From positions 1 to 64,000 of the forward strand of contig CALUXX010000007.1 of the NCBI GenBank assembly GCA_944324845.1: DNA of 64,000 nt, given 5' to 3'. Of this stretch, positions 37,172-45,287 are shown one piece after another; position 1 is the first letter of the stretch, and each line of letters opens with the position of its first letter. The translations under genes and the position numbers were made by a program. The notes under the pieces are model-generated. The model made no database searches. It was not told where the DNA came from and was given only the letters and a program-made list of their open reading frames with translations. The DNA is from Candidatus Gastranaerophilales bacterium (GTDB taxonomy: Bacteria; Cyanobacteriota; Vampirovibrionia; Gastranaerophilales; Gastranaerophilaceae).

Positions 37172-37991
37172 AGAAAGTGAAATAAAAGAAATTGAACAAT
37201 TATGTTTGGAGAATAGAAAAAATATATTAACAATGGTTTATACAGCAAAATCAGGTCACATTGGAGGTTCTTTGTCTTCTTGTGAATTGTTAACTGTTTT
37301 ATTTCACAAATGTATGAAAAATGCACCTCAAGGTGTTCTATCTGAAGAATATAATTCCCGTGATAGATTTGTTTTGTCAAAGGGGCATGTTTCACCAATT
37401 TATTATTCTATCTTATCTCAATTAGGTTATATTCCTAAAGATGAGTTGTTAACTTTCAGACAATTAGGAACAAGGTTACAAGGACATCCTTCTTTGTGGT
37501 GTCCTGGGGTTGAAGTTGCTACTGGATCTTTGGGACAGGGATTATCAATGGCTTGCGGAATTGCAATTTCTTTAAAACTTGATAAAAATCCTGCAAATGT
37601 TTTTGTTTTGTTGGGTGATGGCGAGCTTCAAGAAGGCAATGTTTGGGAAGCTTTTATGCAGGCTCCTCACAGAAAATTAGACAATCTTATTGCTATTATT
37701 GATAGAAATAGACTTCAAATTGATGGTTCTACTGAAAATATAAAACCATTGGATAATTTAGTGGATAAATTAAAAGCTTTTAATTGGGAAGTTATTGAAA
37801 TTGATGGACATAATATTTCTGAAATTTATGATGCTATAGAAAAGGCAAAACTTTCTTCAAATCCTGTTGCTATTGTTGCTAATACTATAAAAGGCAAGGG
37901 CGTAAGTTTTATGGAGAATAATGCAGGTTGGCATGGTAAAGCTCCTTCAAAAGAAGATTACGAAAGAGCAATGGCAGAATTAAACAGGTAA
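37164..37991 (+). CDS. Transketolase, N-terminal (TPP-binding) subunit
   Basis: This 275-residue protein is the N-terminal half of transketolase, the part that binds thiamine diphosphate. Motifs include GHIGGSLSS, SKGHVSPIYYS, GSLGQGLSMACG and the TPP/Mg loop GDGELQEGNVWEA with a later NRLQIDG. Split transketolases need a C-terminal (pyrimidine-binding) subunit, usually encoded immediately downstream, but the next gene here is unrelated. The C-terminal half must be elsewhere if the enzyme is active. The ATG at 37164 overlaps the upstream glycosyltransferase stop, so the genes are translationally coupled. Confidence 0.92.
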   Translation: MLKESEIKEIEQLCLENRKNILTMVYTAKSGHIGGSLSSCELLTVLFHKCMKNAPQGVLSEEYNSRDRFVLSKGHVSPIYYSILSQLGYIPKDELLTFRQLGTRLQGHPSLWCPGVEVATGSLGQGLSMACGIAISLKLDKNPANVFVLLGDGELQEGNVWEAFMQAPHRKLDNLIAIIDRNRLQIDGSTENIKPLDNLVDKLKAFNWEVIEIDGHNISEIYDAIEKAKLSSNPVAIVANTIKGKGVSFMENNAGWHGKAPSKEDYERAMAELNR

Positions 37992-37996
37992 GATTT

Positions 37997-38443
37997 ATGA
38001 TTATTGATAAGATTACTAATATTTCAATGTATAGAATAGTTCCTGATCATGTTGTAGATTTTATAAAAAATTTGCCAAAAGATACAACATTAGGAAGACA
38101 TGATATTTTAGATAAAGATTATGCCAATGTTGAAGAATATCAAACTAAAAAACTTTCAGAAGGGAAGTTTGAATCTCACAATAATTATATAGATATTCAA
38201 ATTTTACTTGACGGTAGTGAAAAAATTTATTATACATCAACTGCAAACGTATCTGTGGATGTTCCGTACGATGAAAAAAGGGATATAATGTTTTTCTCTG
38301 ATAAAATTGACGAATACGATAGTGTAACTCTTGATGGCACAAATTTTGCAATGATATTTCCGCATGAAGCACATGCACCACAGGTTTCTGTTGATGAAAA
38401 TCCTTCAAAAGTCAAAAAGCTTGTTGTAAAGGTTAAGGTTTAG
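37997..38443 (+). CDS. YhcH/YjgK/YiaL family protein (DUF386)
   Basis: The 148-residue protein fits the YhcH/YiaL cupin-like family, often found with sialic acid or uncommon sugar catabolism genes; the biochemical role is not settled. Family features include KFESHNNYIDIQILLDGSEKIYY, containing the conserved His and the D-I-Q motif, and MIFPHEAHAPQ with histidines that could bind a metal. It follows the transketolase half by 5 bp and is probably the last gene of the 36449-38443 unit. It converges with miaA, 6 bp away. Confidence 0.88.
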   Translation: MIIDKITNISMYRIVPDHVVDFIKNLPKDTTLGRHDILDKDYANVEEYQTKKLSEGKFESHNNYIDIQILLDGSEKIYYTSTANVSVDVPYDEKRDIMFFSDKIDEYDSVTLDGTNFAMIFPHEAHAPQVSVDENPSKVKKLVVKVKV

Positions 38444-38449
38444 AGATTT

Positions 38450-39343
38450 TTATTTCTTGAGTTTTTCGGGGTAAATGTCCCACTCTATTTCAGGATTTTT
38501 TCTAAACCAAGTTAATTGTCTTTTTGCATAGTTTCTTGTATTTTTCTTTAATAAATCAAGCCCTTCTTCAAGTGAATATTTATTATCCAAATATCCTATA
38601 ATTTCTCTATAGCCGATTGTATTTACAAGGTTTGGAGTTCTGCCGAATTTGTTTAGTAGTGATTTGGTTTCTTCAATAAGTCCCATTTCAACCATCAAAT
38701 CAACACGTTTATCAATTCTTTCGTATAGAGTTTTTCTGTCGAAATTTTTTCCAATCCATTTTATCTCGTATTCACTTTTGCTTATTCCTCTTGAATCTTT
38801 GAGTGATTTTCTTGTTGTTTTGATTATTTCTATAGCTCGAATAATTTTCTTTCCGTCATTTTTATCTATTGTTTCACCAGCTGTAGGATCAAGTTCAAGA
38901 AGCTTATTATATAAATCTTCTTTTGTCAAAGTTTTTAATTTTTCTCGAAGTTCTTTGTTTGCTTCGATTTGCGGAAGGTTATAGTTCTTTAATAAAATAT
39001 CAATATAAAGACCTGTTCCGCCAACAATAATTGGAATTTTTCCTTTAGTTGTAATTTTATCAATAATTTGTTTTGCTTGTTGCTTATAAAGCCCTGCAGA
39101 ATAGTCAAAATCCGGTTCAACTATATCAATCATATAGTGAGGAATTCCTTGCATTTCTTCTTGTGTAGGTTTTGCAGTTCCAATATTAAAACCTTTATAT
39201 ACAAGCCTTGAATCAGCAGATATTATTTCCCCGTTTATTTTTTTTGCAAGATCAATAGAATATGCCGTTTTTCCGCTGGCAGTTGCTCCAACTATTGCAA
39301 TAACATATGGTTTATTCTTCGTCAGTGATGAATTTTCGTTCAT
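38450..39343 (-). CDS. miaA: tRNA dimethylallyltransferase MiaA
   Basis: MiaA transfers the dimethylallyl group to A37 of tRNAs that read UNN codons. The 297-residue protein has the P-loop GATASGKT, the substrate-binding SADSRLVYKGFNIGTAKP, HYMIDIVEP, GGTGLYID, and RQLTWFRKNPEIEW near the end. The start at 39343 (MNENSSL) was chosen over the ATG at 39364; either overlaps the end of the membrane-protein gene. It is the last gene in the leftward unit that starts at the sigma factor. Confidence 0.96.
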   Translation of the reverse strand: MNENSSLTKNKPYVIAIVGATASGKTAYSIDLAKKINGEIISADSRLVYKGFNIGTAKPTQEEMQGIPHYMIDIVEPDFDYSAGLYKQQAKQIIDKITTKGKIPIIVGGTGLYIDILLKNYNLPQIEANKELREKLKTLTKEDLYNKLLELDPTAGETIDKNDGKKIIRAIEIIKTTRKSLKDSRGISKSEYEIKWIGKNFDRKTLYERIDKRVDLMVEMGLIEETKSLLNKFGRTPNLVNTIGYREIIGYLDNKYSLEEGLDLLKKNTRNYAKRQLTWFRKNPEIEWDIYPEKLKK

Positions 39344-40145
39344 AATAAGTGAATAATAGCACAACTAAATAAACAATAAAATAGTATGAAATAATCAATA
39401 CTAAAATATACATTAAAGGTATAAATAGCAATACAGTATTTATGACAGATAGAATTTTTATAACAAAAAACATAAAAATATATAATAGTAAAACAGTTTT
39501 AAAATTTTTAAAAACTTTTTTAATGGAAGCAAACAAGGCTTTTATGAAATTTTGATTTTTATAAACTATTTCAGGAATCCAAAGTATAGTGAAAAAAGTT
39601 ACTAAATTTACGCAAATAGCAGAAGCAAAATACCATATCGCAAACACCTTCAAATCGGCAATATCAAGGTCATTAGTAAAAGAAATAAGTTCTTTGGTTG
39701 AAAGAGTTAGCGAATTGAAATCAATTTCAGAAATATCAATATATCCAACGTATTTGGTAATAAAGTAATTTAGAATTCCAAATAAACAGAAGTAAATTAT
39801 GATATAAATAGAAACGCACCCGATAATAGGAACAAAAAGCTTACCTAATCCTCTCGGTAGTGCAAGTAACAGTTTTAAAAAATCATTAGCTCTATCTTTA
39901 TCAAATATATAAACTTTTTTTGATAAAGCAATAGTTTTTTTTGCCATATAAAGCCAAGAAGCAAAAAAACCGCTAAACATAACAAAAAGAGTTACAACTC
40001 CGAGTAAAAGTTTTTTTATATCATCAATAGAATTGAATGCAAAATTAATATACCAACTCAATATTGATAGAAAAATAATCAACGGAGTAACCAATATTAT
40101 GCAATCATTAGTTGTTTTAAAACTCTCTTTGAATAATTTTATCAT
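39312..40145 (-). CDS. Integral membrane protein of unknown function
   Basis: The 277-residue protein has about six predicted membrane segments: IILVTPLIIFLSIL, LLLGVVTLFVMFSGFFA, LFVPIIGCVSIYIIIYFCL, the region around residues 170-195, LLLYIFMFFVIKIL and IPLMYILVLIISYYFIVYLV. The short loops are Lys-rich. It has no recognised catalytic motif. The amino-acid pattern resembles the loosely defined multi-pass 'glycerophosphoryl diester phosphodiesterase membrane domain/YciC-like' proteins, but I would not assign it. It sits between the CoA-activase-like gene (14-bp gap) and miaA (overlap). Confidence 0.7.
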   Translation of the reverse strand: MIKLFKESFKTTNDCIILVTPLIIFLSILSWYINFAFNSIDDIKKLLLGVVTLFVMFSGFFASWLYMAKKTIALSKKVYIFDKDRANDFLKLLLALPRGLGKLFVPIIGCVSIYIIIYFCLFGILNYFITKYVGYIDISEIDFNSLTLSTKELISFTNDLDIADLKVFAIWYFASAICVNLVTFFTILWIPEIVYKNQNFIKALFASIKKVFKNFKTVLLLYIFMFFVIKILSVINTVLLFIPLMYILVLIISYYFIVYLVVLLFTYYERKFITDEE

Positions 40146-40159
40146 ATAAAATATTTAAC

Positions 40160-41323
40160 CTATTGTGTAGTAACTGCGGTTTCTTTTTTAGCTTCGGAAT
40201 CTTGTTGAGCTATTTTTTGTTTTCTTTTTCTTCTTCTCATAAGATCAACGAAGGCTTCAATTCTTGTAATATATCCGGCTCTACCAGTTTGTTCATCAAG
40301 AATTAAAGGTAAAATAGGAATTTCACAATTTTCTCTCATTGCAGGGAAAATATTTTGTGACATAATTTCCGGCATACAAGTAAATGGGCTAAGGTGAATA
40401 ATTCCGTCAATACCTCTTTCATCTGCATAAGCAACATCAGATACACATTCCAACGCATCACCGCCGATATCTCTCATTAAATATGGTTTAGCCAATCTAT
40501 CTGCACGTTGTAAGTGAGTTTCACCTTTTCTAAATATTTTTGGAATAATTGCATCTTTTAAGAAGCTGCTAACAGTTAAACTTCTTCTAACTTCAACCCC
40601 CATTCTTCCAAGTTCTTTTTCAATACCTTGGTTTGAAAATTCATCATTAACAACGTAAATTTCTCCGGTAATATCAACATGGAGAACTTCTCTTTTAGGG
40701 TTGATTTCAACTTTTTTCATTTCATCTTCAACAAGTTTACGAGCTTTTTTTAGACCGAAAATTGTATCATTTTCATCAATAATTTTCAAAGCTTTTTTAT
40801 AATGTTTTTCAGCTTCTCCTTGTTTAATTTCTCTTGCTCTGTAATAAGACAGCAAGCTTTCTAATCTGTCTAATTCAAAGACTTTTAATATTGCAACAAG
40901 AATTGCTCTTGAAAATAATACAGGATTATTCTTTCCGCTTGCAGCTTTTAGAAAATTATATATACCTTTTATTCCGTCATATAGTTGCAATTCAAGATAT
41001 TTAGCTTGATAACCTAAATCTGTTAATGCGTTTTCAATACATTTGCCATATTCGCCAAGTCTGCAACATCCAGGGGATGTAATCATTGCAACATAATCCG
41101 CACCACCTTCGATTGCTTCTATAAAGTTTCCTAAAATCAATTTATAAGGTAAACAAATAGCTTCAGGAGCGTGTTTAGTTCCTAAAGAAAGTGCTTTTTT
41201 GCTTGTGTATGGCTCAATATAAGGCTCACAACCTATAATTCTTAAAGCTGAGGCCCAAGCGTAACTAATTGTTCCCATATGAGGAAATGATATTTTTCTT
41301 TTTGTAGTTTTATTATTTTCCAT
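40160..41323 (-). CDS. CoA-activase/2-hydroxyacyl-CoA dehydratase-like protein
   Basis: This 387-residue protein resembles the '(R)-2-hydroxyglutaryl-CoA dehydratase-like/CoA protein activase' proteins related to DUF2229. Features are FPHMGTISYAWASALR, a Cys in EAICLPYK, the TSPGCCRLGEYGKC cluster and SPFTCMPEIMSQ, together giving the cysteines expected for a 4Fe-4S site. The C-terminus is Lys/Arg-rich (RRRKRKQK) and polar. The partner activator ATPase is not in this window. Its substrate is unknown. The ATG at 41323 is preferred because AGGA directly abuts the ATG at 41332. It follows gcvPB almost without a gap. Confidence 0.75.
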   Translation of the reverse strand: MENNKTTKRKISFPHMGTISYAWASALRIIGCEPYIEPYTSKKALSLGTKHAPEAICLPYKLILGNFIEAIEGGADYVAMITSPGCCRLGEYGKCIENALTDLGYQAKYLELQLYDGIKGIYNFLKAASGKNNPVLFSRAILVAILKVFELDRLESLLSYYRAREIKQGEAEKHYKKALKIIDENDTIFGLKKARKLVEDEMKKVEINPKREVLHVDITGEIYVVNDEFSNQGIEKELGRMGVEVRRSLTVSSFLKDAIIPKIFRKGETHLQRADRLAKPYLMRDIGGDALECVSDVAYADERGIDGIIHLSPFTCMPEIMSQNIFPAMRENCEIPILPLILDEQTGRAGYITRIEAFVDLMRRRKRKQKIAQQDSEAKKETAVTTQ

Positions 41324-41334
41324 TTTTTCCATTC

Positions 41335-42756
41335 CTAGTCTGTATATTTTAAATCCGGATGTCTTGCAGCGGTAACTTCATCAATTTTTTTAACAGGAGT
41401 AGTATGTGGCGCTGTCAACATTTCTTCAGGATTTGTTTTGCATTCGTTTGCAATTTTAATCATAAGTTCAACAAACTTATCCAAAACTTCTTTGTTTTCA
41501 GATTCTGTAGGTTCAATCATCATTGCTTCGTGAACAATTAATGGGAAATAAACCGTTGGAGGATGTGCGTTGCCATCCATCATTGCTTTTGCAATATTTA
41601 GTGTTGAAACACCGTTTTCATGTTTTTGCTTTTCTCCTGTAATTACAAATTCGTGCATACAAGGTTCATCATAAGGTAACTCGTAATATTTTTTTAATTT
41701 TTCTTTTAGATAATTTGCATTTAATACGGCATTTTCTGATGCTTTTTTCAAGTTTTTACCCATCATAAGGATATAGGCATACGCTTTTACTAAAACAGAA
41801 AAATTACCGCAAAAATCTTTTACACTGCCAATAGAGTGTTTGATATTGTAGTTTCTGTAATATTTTTTACCATCAAACTCAATTACAGGTGCCGGAAGAT
41901 AATCTCTAAGTTTATCAACAACTCCAACTGGTCCTGCTCCTGGTCCTCCGCCACCGTGTGGGGTTGCAAAGGTTTTATGAAGATTTAAATGCACAACATC
42001 AAATCCCATAAGTTTTGGATTAGTGTAACCCATAATAGCATTAAAGTTTGCACCATCGTAATACAATAAAGAACCGTTTTCGTGCATAATTTTTGAAATT
42101 TCTTCTACTTTTTCTTCAAAAATACCAAGAGTATTAGGGTTTGTAAGCATAATAGCCGCAACATCAGGTCCTAAAACTGATTTTAATGCATTTATATCGA
42201 CTTGTCCTTTTTCATTAGATTTAATTTCAACAATTTCAAACCCACTCATTTTTGCACTTGCAGGATTTGTACCGTGTGCTGAATCAGGAATAATAACTTT
42301 AGTTCTTTTTTCACCAATGGTGTCAAAATATTTTTTAATAATCATCATCCCTGTCATTTCGCCATGTGCACCTGCTGAAGGCTGAAGTGTTATAGCATCC
42401 ATCCCTGTAACTTCTAAAAGTGCTTGTTGAAGTTTGTACATCAACTCTAAAGAACCTTGTGCCATGTCATCATCAACAGAAGGATGAATATTAAAACCTT
42501 CAAGTGATGCAAGCATTTCATTAACTTTCGGATTATATTTCATAGTGCACGAACCCAAAGGATAGAAACCTTTTTCTATACAGAAATTGCGATCAGACAA
42601 TTCTTTATAGTGACGCATAACATCAAGCTCGCTTAATTTAGGAAGTCCAATTTCCCCAGTGCGTACGAATTCAGACGGAAGGAAATCAAGATTAAGTTTT
42701 TTATCTGTTAAATTTATTCCGTCATTCCCGTTCGTTTTTTCAAATATTGTTTTCAT
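41335..42756 (-). CDS. gcvPB: Glycine dehydrogenase (decarboxylating) subunit 2
   Basis: GcvPB is the PLP-binding half of the two-subunit P protein of the glycine cleavage system. The 473-residue length is usual. The PLP lysine lies in LNLHKTFATPHGGGGPG; other family features are FYPLGSCTMKYNPK and ELMYKLQQALLEVTGMDA. No gcvPA, gcvH or gcvT is near, so the rest of the complex must be encoded elsewhere. It starts 4 bp after the sigma-factor gene ends, an unusual pairing. Confidence 0.96.
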   Translation of the reverse strand: MKTIFEKTNGNDGINLTDKKLNLDFLPSEFVRTGEIGLPKLSELDVMRHYKELSDRNFCIEKGFYPLGSCTMKYNPKVNEMLASLEGFNIHPSVDDDMAQGSLELMYKLQQALLEVTGMDAITLQPSAGAHGEMTGMMIIKKYFDTIGEKRTKVIIPDSAHGTNPASAKMSGFEIVEIKSNEKGQVDINALKSVLGPDVAAIMLTNPNTLGIFEEKVEEISKIMHENGSLLYYDGANFNAIMGYTNPKLMGFDVVHLNLHKTFATPHGGGGPGAGPVGVVDKLRDYLPAPVIEFDGKKYYRNYNIKHSIGSVKDFCGNFSVLVKAYAYILMMGKNLKKASENAVLNANYLKEKLKKYYELPYDEPCMHEFVITGEKQKHENGVSTLNIAKAMMDGNAHPPTVYFPLIVHEAMMIEPTESENKEVLDKFVELMIKIANECKTNPEEMLTAPHTTPVKKIDEVTAARHPDLKYTD

Positions 42757-42759
42757 TCT

Positions 42760-43383
42760 CTATATAATCCCCTGTTTTGCCAAGTCTTTTTTTATTCTAT
42801 CCAACCCTGTTTGTATAATTCTCGAAATTCTCGATTGTGAAATATTAAACTCTGTTGCTATCTCTCTTAACTTCTTATCTTGGAAAAATTTACATTCAAT
42901 AAACTCTCTTTCTCTTGGCGGTAGTTTTTTTATAGCTTCAAGTATTTCTGCCCTAAGTTCTGAAAATTCAATATTTTCTTCCGGAGTTTTATCTTTTGAC
43001 TTGAATTGAGTTGGTATTTCTGTATCTTGAAGTTCATCTATTGATAAGATATTTTTATAAACTTCTGCCCTCATTTCGACTTCATTTGTCATTTCGTCTT
43101 CTTCAGATTGAGGAACTCTATTTTTGAATGAATACCATTTATATCTTCTTCTAACTTCGTTTCGGATTGCCCATTTTATTGCAGTTGTGAGATATGAATT
43201 GTTAAATTTTTCCGGATTTCCGGATTTAAACAATATGTATAATGCGTGAGTTCCAATATTTATCAGTTCTTCAATTTCTATAAGATGAGAAGTTGAGAAT
43301 TTTTGATATTCAACTTTCGCAATTATTTCAATTAAATCTTTGTACTTCTTAAGCTTAATATTATCTTCAACCGACATTACCAT
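42760..43383 (-). CDS. RNA polymerase sigma-70 family factor
   Basis: The 207-residue protein has a region 2-like segment (EELINIGTHALYIL..., then YLTTAIKWAIRNEVRRRYKWY) and a clear region 4 (LPPREREFIECKFF followed by the helix-turn-helix LREIATEFNISQSRISRIIQ). Region 1.1 is absent and the segment between regions 2 and 4 (about 85-135) is acidic with no clear region 3, so it is an alternative sigma factor. It is not an obvious FliA, although flagellar genes lie 6 kb away. It is first in a tight leftward run with gcvPB, a CoA-activase-like gene, a membrane protein and miaA. Confidence 0.88.
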   Translation of the reverse strand: MVMSVEDNIKLKKYKDLIEIIAKVEYQKFSTSHLIEIEELINIGTHALYILFKSGNPEKFNNSYLTTAIKWAIRNEVRRRYKWYSFKNRVPQSEEDEMTNEVEMRAEVYKNILSIDELQDTEIPTQFKSKDKTPEENIEFSELRAEILEAIKKLPPREREFIECKFFQDKKLREIATEFNISQSRISRIIQTGLDRIKKDLAKQGII

Positions 43384-43501
43384 AACGAATCCTAATGAAA
43401 GTCTGATTATCTACAATATTATAATATCAGAAAAATGTATATATGACCAGATGATGTAATTTTCCTTAACAAATTTTATAGTTTATGAAAAGGAGATTTT
43501 T

Positions 43502-44374
43502 ATGAAAATTTTATTTTGTACAGACGGTTCAAATATTAGTTTTAACGCAATAAAAAATTTTGTACCGTGGAGTAAAGACCTTGTAATAGATGTATTATGC
43601 GTAATTGATTGGAGTTTTTTGCCTGATTCTGTTCCTATAGAAAATAGTGAATTTGCTGCTCAGTGTACAAATTCGGCTGATAGTATTTTGAACAGTGTTG
43701 AAAAAAAACTCTTAGCTTATGATATAAAAGTCGGTGACAAATTAAAACTTTGCGGTTCGGTTGTAGATAGTATTTTAGATGTTTGTCAAAAATCTAAATA
43801 TGACTTTATTGTTTTGGGTTCTCACGGGAAAAAGGGTGTTCAAAAATGGTTAGGATCAGTATCTCAAGAGGTTGCCAGTGCGGTTGATATTCCTGTTTAT
43901 ATTTCAAAGCAAGCTAATGAGCAAAAAAATGTGTTATTTACTGTTGATTCATCAGAAATAAGTGATGCTGTTGTTGATAATGCAATTTCTGCGTTTAATT
44001 TTGAAAATAGAAATATTTATCTTGTTACGGTTTATGAAATCCCTGATTTTCTGTTTTTAGAAGGTAATATCAATTCCGATTGGATGCTTGATATTCAGAA
44101 AAAACAAGAAACAGCTTCAAGGCTTTTATTGAACAGATTTGAGCGAGTTTTTCAGTCTTACGGACTTAATATTTCTGATAAAACTATATTACAGGGTGCT
44201 CCTGCTAATGAAATTATTAAATTTTCAAAGCAAAAAAATATCGATTTAATTATTTGCGGTAATAAAAATCACAAATATCTTTCACGATTTTTATTGGGTT
44301 CTGTTAGTTTAAGGGTTTTGGAAAACGCAGAATCTGATGTTTTAATTTTCAAAAATGTAATTGGTAATAACTAA
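43502..44374 (+). CDS. Universal stress protein with two Usp domains
   Basis: The 290-residue protein carries tandem Usp domains. The first (1-140) has the ATP-binding signature GSHGKKGVQKWLGSVS, so it probably binds ATP. The second (about 143-290) has the weaker equivalent CGNKNHKYLSRFLLGSVS, in which one glycine is replaced. It is cytosolic, and the exact stress role is unknown. A strong Shine-Dalgarno (AAGGAG) is present. Its last 33 bases overlap the 3' end of the converging ldcA gene, so the two transcripts are complementary there. Confidence 0.9.
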   Translation: MKILFCTDGSNISFNAIKNFVPWSKDLVIDVLCVIDWSFLPDSVPIENSEFAAQCTNSADSILNSVEKKLLAYDIKVGDKLKLCGSVVDSILDVCQKSKYDFIVLGSHGKKGVQKWLGSVSQEVASAVDIPVYISKQANEQKNVLFTVDSSEISDAVVDNAISAFNFENRNIYLVTVYEIPDFLFLEGNINSDWMLDIQKKQETASRLLLNRFERVFQSYGLNISDKTILQGAPANEIIKFSKQKNIDLIICGNKNHKYLSRFLLGSVSLRVLENAESDVLIFKNVIGNN

Positions 44375-45244
44375 TTTGTCAGTACTTAATTTTGCAAACC
44401 CGCCGACTGGGATTGTAGCTTTGATTGGTGTATGACTTATTGGATAATTTTGTACAACTGGAATATTTAATTCTTTCTTTAGTTCATCAAGTGTATTGTG
44501 GAGATTTTCGGGATTATCAATTCCTGTGAAGTCTCCACAAACGATTGCGGTTAAATTTTTTCTAAATTTTTCGATATTAAGTAATTGCGTAAAATACCTA
44601 TCAATTTTATAAGCCGGTTCGTTGATATCTTCTGTAAAAAAGATAAATTTTTCATTAGGTATAAAATCAATTCCGCAAAGACTTGAAATTGTTGAGAGAT
44701 TTCCGCCAAATAATATTCCTTCAACTGGGGAAAAGGTTTCTTCAACAGTTTTTTTAGGGGTAAGTGTTATTGAGGTGTTTGTTAAAGTTTCAAAAAAGTT
44801 TTCTTCTGTATAAGTATCAATATTATCAGCAAAATCACTTTGCGCCATTGGACCTGAAAAACTTACAAGATTACATTTTTTATAAATCATACAATTTAGT
44901 ATTGTAATATCAGAATATCCGCACAAAATTTTAGGATTGTTTTGTATTATTGAATAATCTATTTTATTAACTAATCTTAAAGCGCCATATCCGCCTCTTG
45001 CACAAAGTATTGCATTAATGTTTTTGTCAAGAAAAGCATTGTGTAAGTCTTCGAGTCTTTCATTATCGTTTCCGGCAAGTCCGTTATTTGATTTTGTTAT
45101 GTTTGAACCTAATACGACATTAAACCCTTTTTGTTCAAAATATTTTTTAGCATTAAGTATTTTCTCCAAATTGATTTCGCCAGATGTTGCAATAATACTT
45201 ATTGTGTCACCTTTGGTTAATTTTTTAGGTTTAATTAAGTTCAT
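44342..45244 (-). CDS. LD-carboxypeptidase (peptidase family S66)
   Basis: Family S66 enzymes remove the terminal D-alanine from murein tetrapeptides during cell-wall recycling. The 300-residue protein has GDTISIIATSG near the start, ARGGYGALR, the nucleophile serine in CGYSDITIL, EDINEPAYKIDR with a candidate Glu, and the catalytic histidine region YPISHTP. No signal peptide is visible, so it is cytosolic, as expected for recycling. murQ near the end of the window belongs to the same theme. It is divergent from dnaX with 43 bp between the starts. Confidence 0.92.
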   Translation of the reverse strand: MNLIKPKKLTKGDTISIIATSGEINLEKILNAKKYFEQKGFNVVLGSNITKSNNGLAGNDNERLEDLHNAFLDKNINAILCARGGYGALRLVNKIDYSIIQNNPKILCGYSDITILNCMIYKKCNLVSFSGPMAQSDFADNIDTYTEENFFETLTNTSITLTPKKTVEETFSPVEGILFGGNLSTISSLCGIDFIPNEKFIFFTEDINEPAYKIDRYFTQLLNIEKFRKNLTAIVCGDFTGIDNPENLHNTLDELKKELNIPVVQNYPISHTPIKATIPVGGFAKLSTDKLVITNYIFEN

Positions 45245-45269
45245 AAACAGTCCTTTTTGAATTATTATC

Positions 45270-45278
45270 TGATATAAT
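45270..45278 (+). promoter_or_regulatory. Extended -10 promoter of dnaX (leaderless or nearly so)
   Basis: TGATATAAT is followed by CATTTTATC and the dnaX ATG at 45288. There is no room for a Shine-Dalgarno; the predicted leader is 0-3 nt. Confidence 0.6.
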
Positions 45279-45287
45279 CATTTTATC

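Noticed and set aside
42760-43383. Naming the sigma factor FliA because flagellar genes are nearby
   Set aside because: It is shorter than FliA, has no clear region 3, and leads a metabolic operon; the flagellar genes are 6 kb away in another unit.
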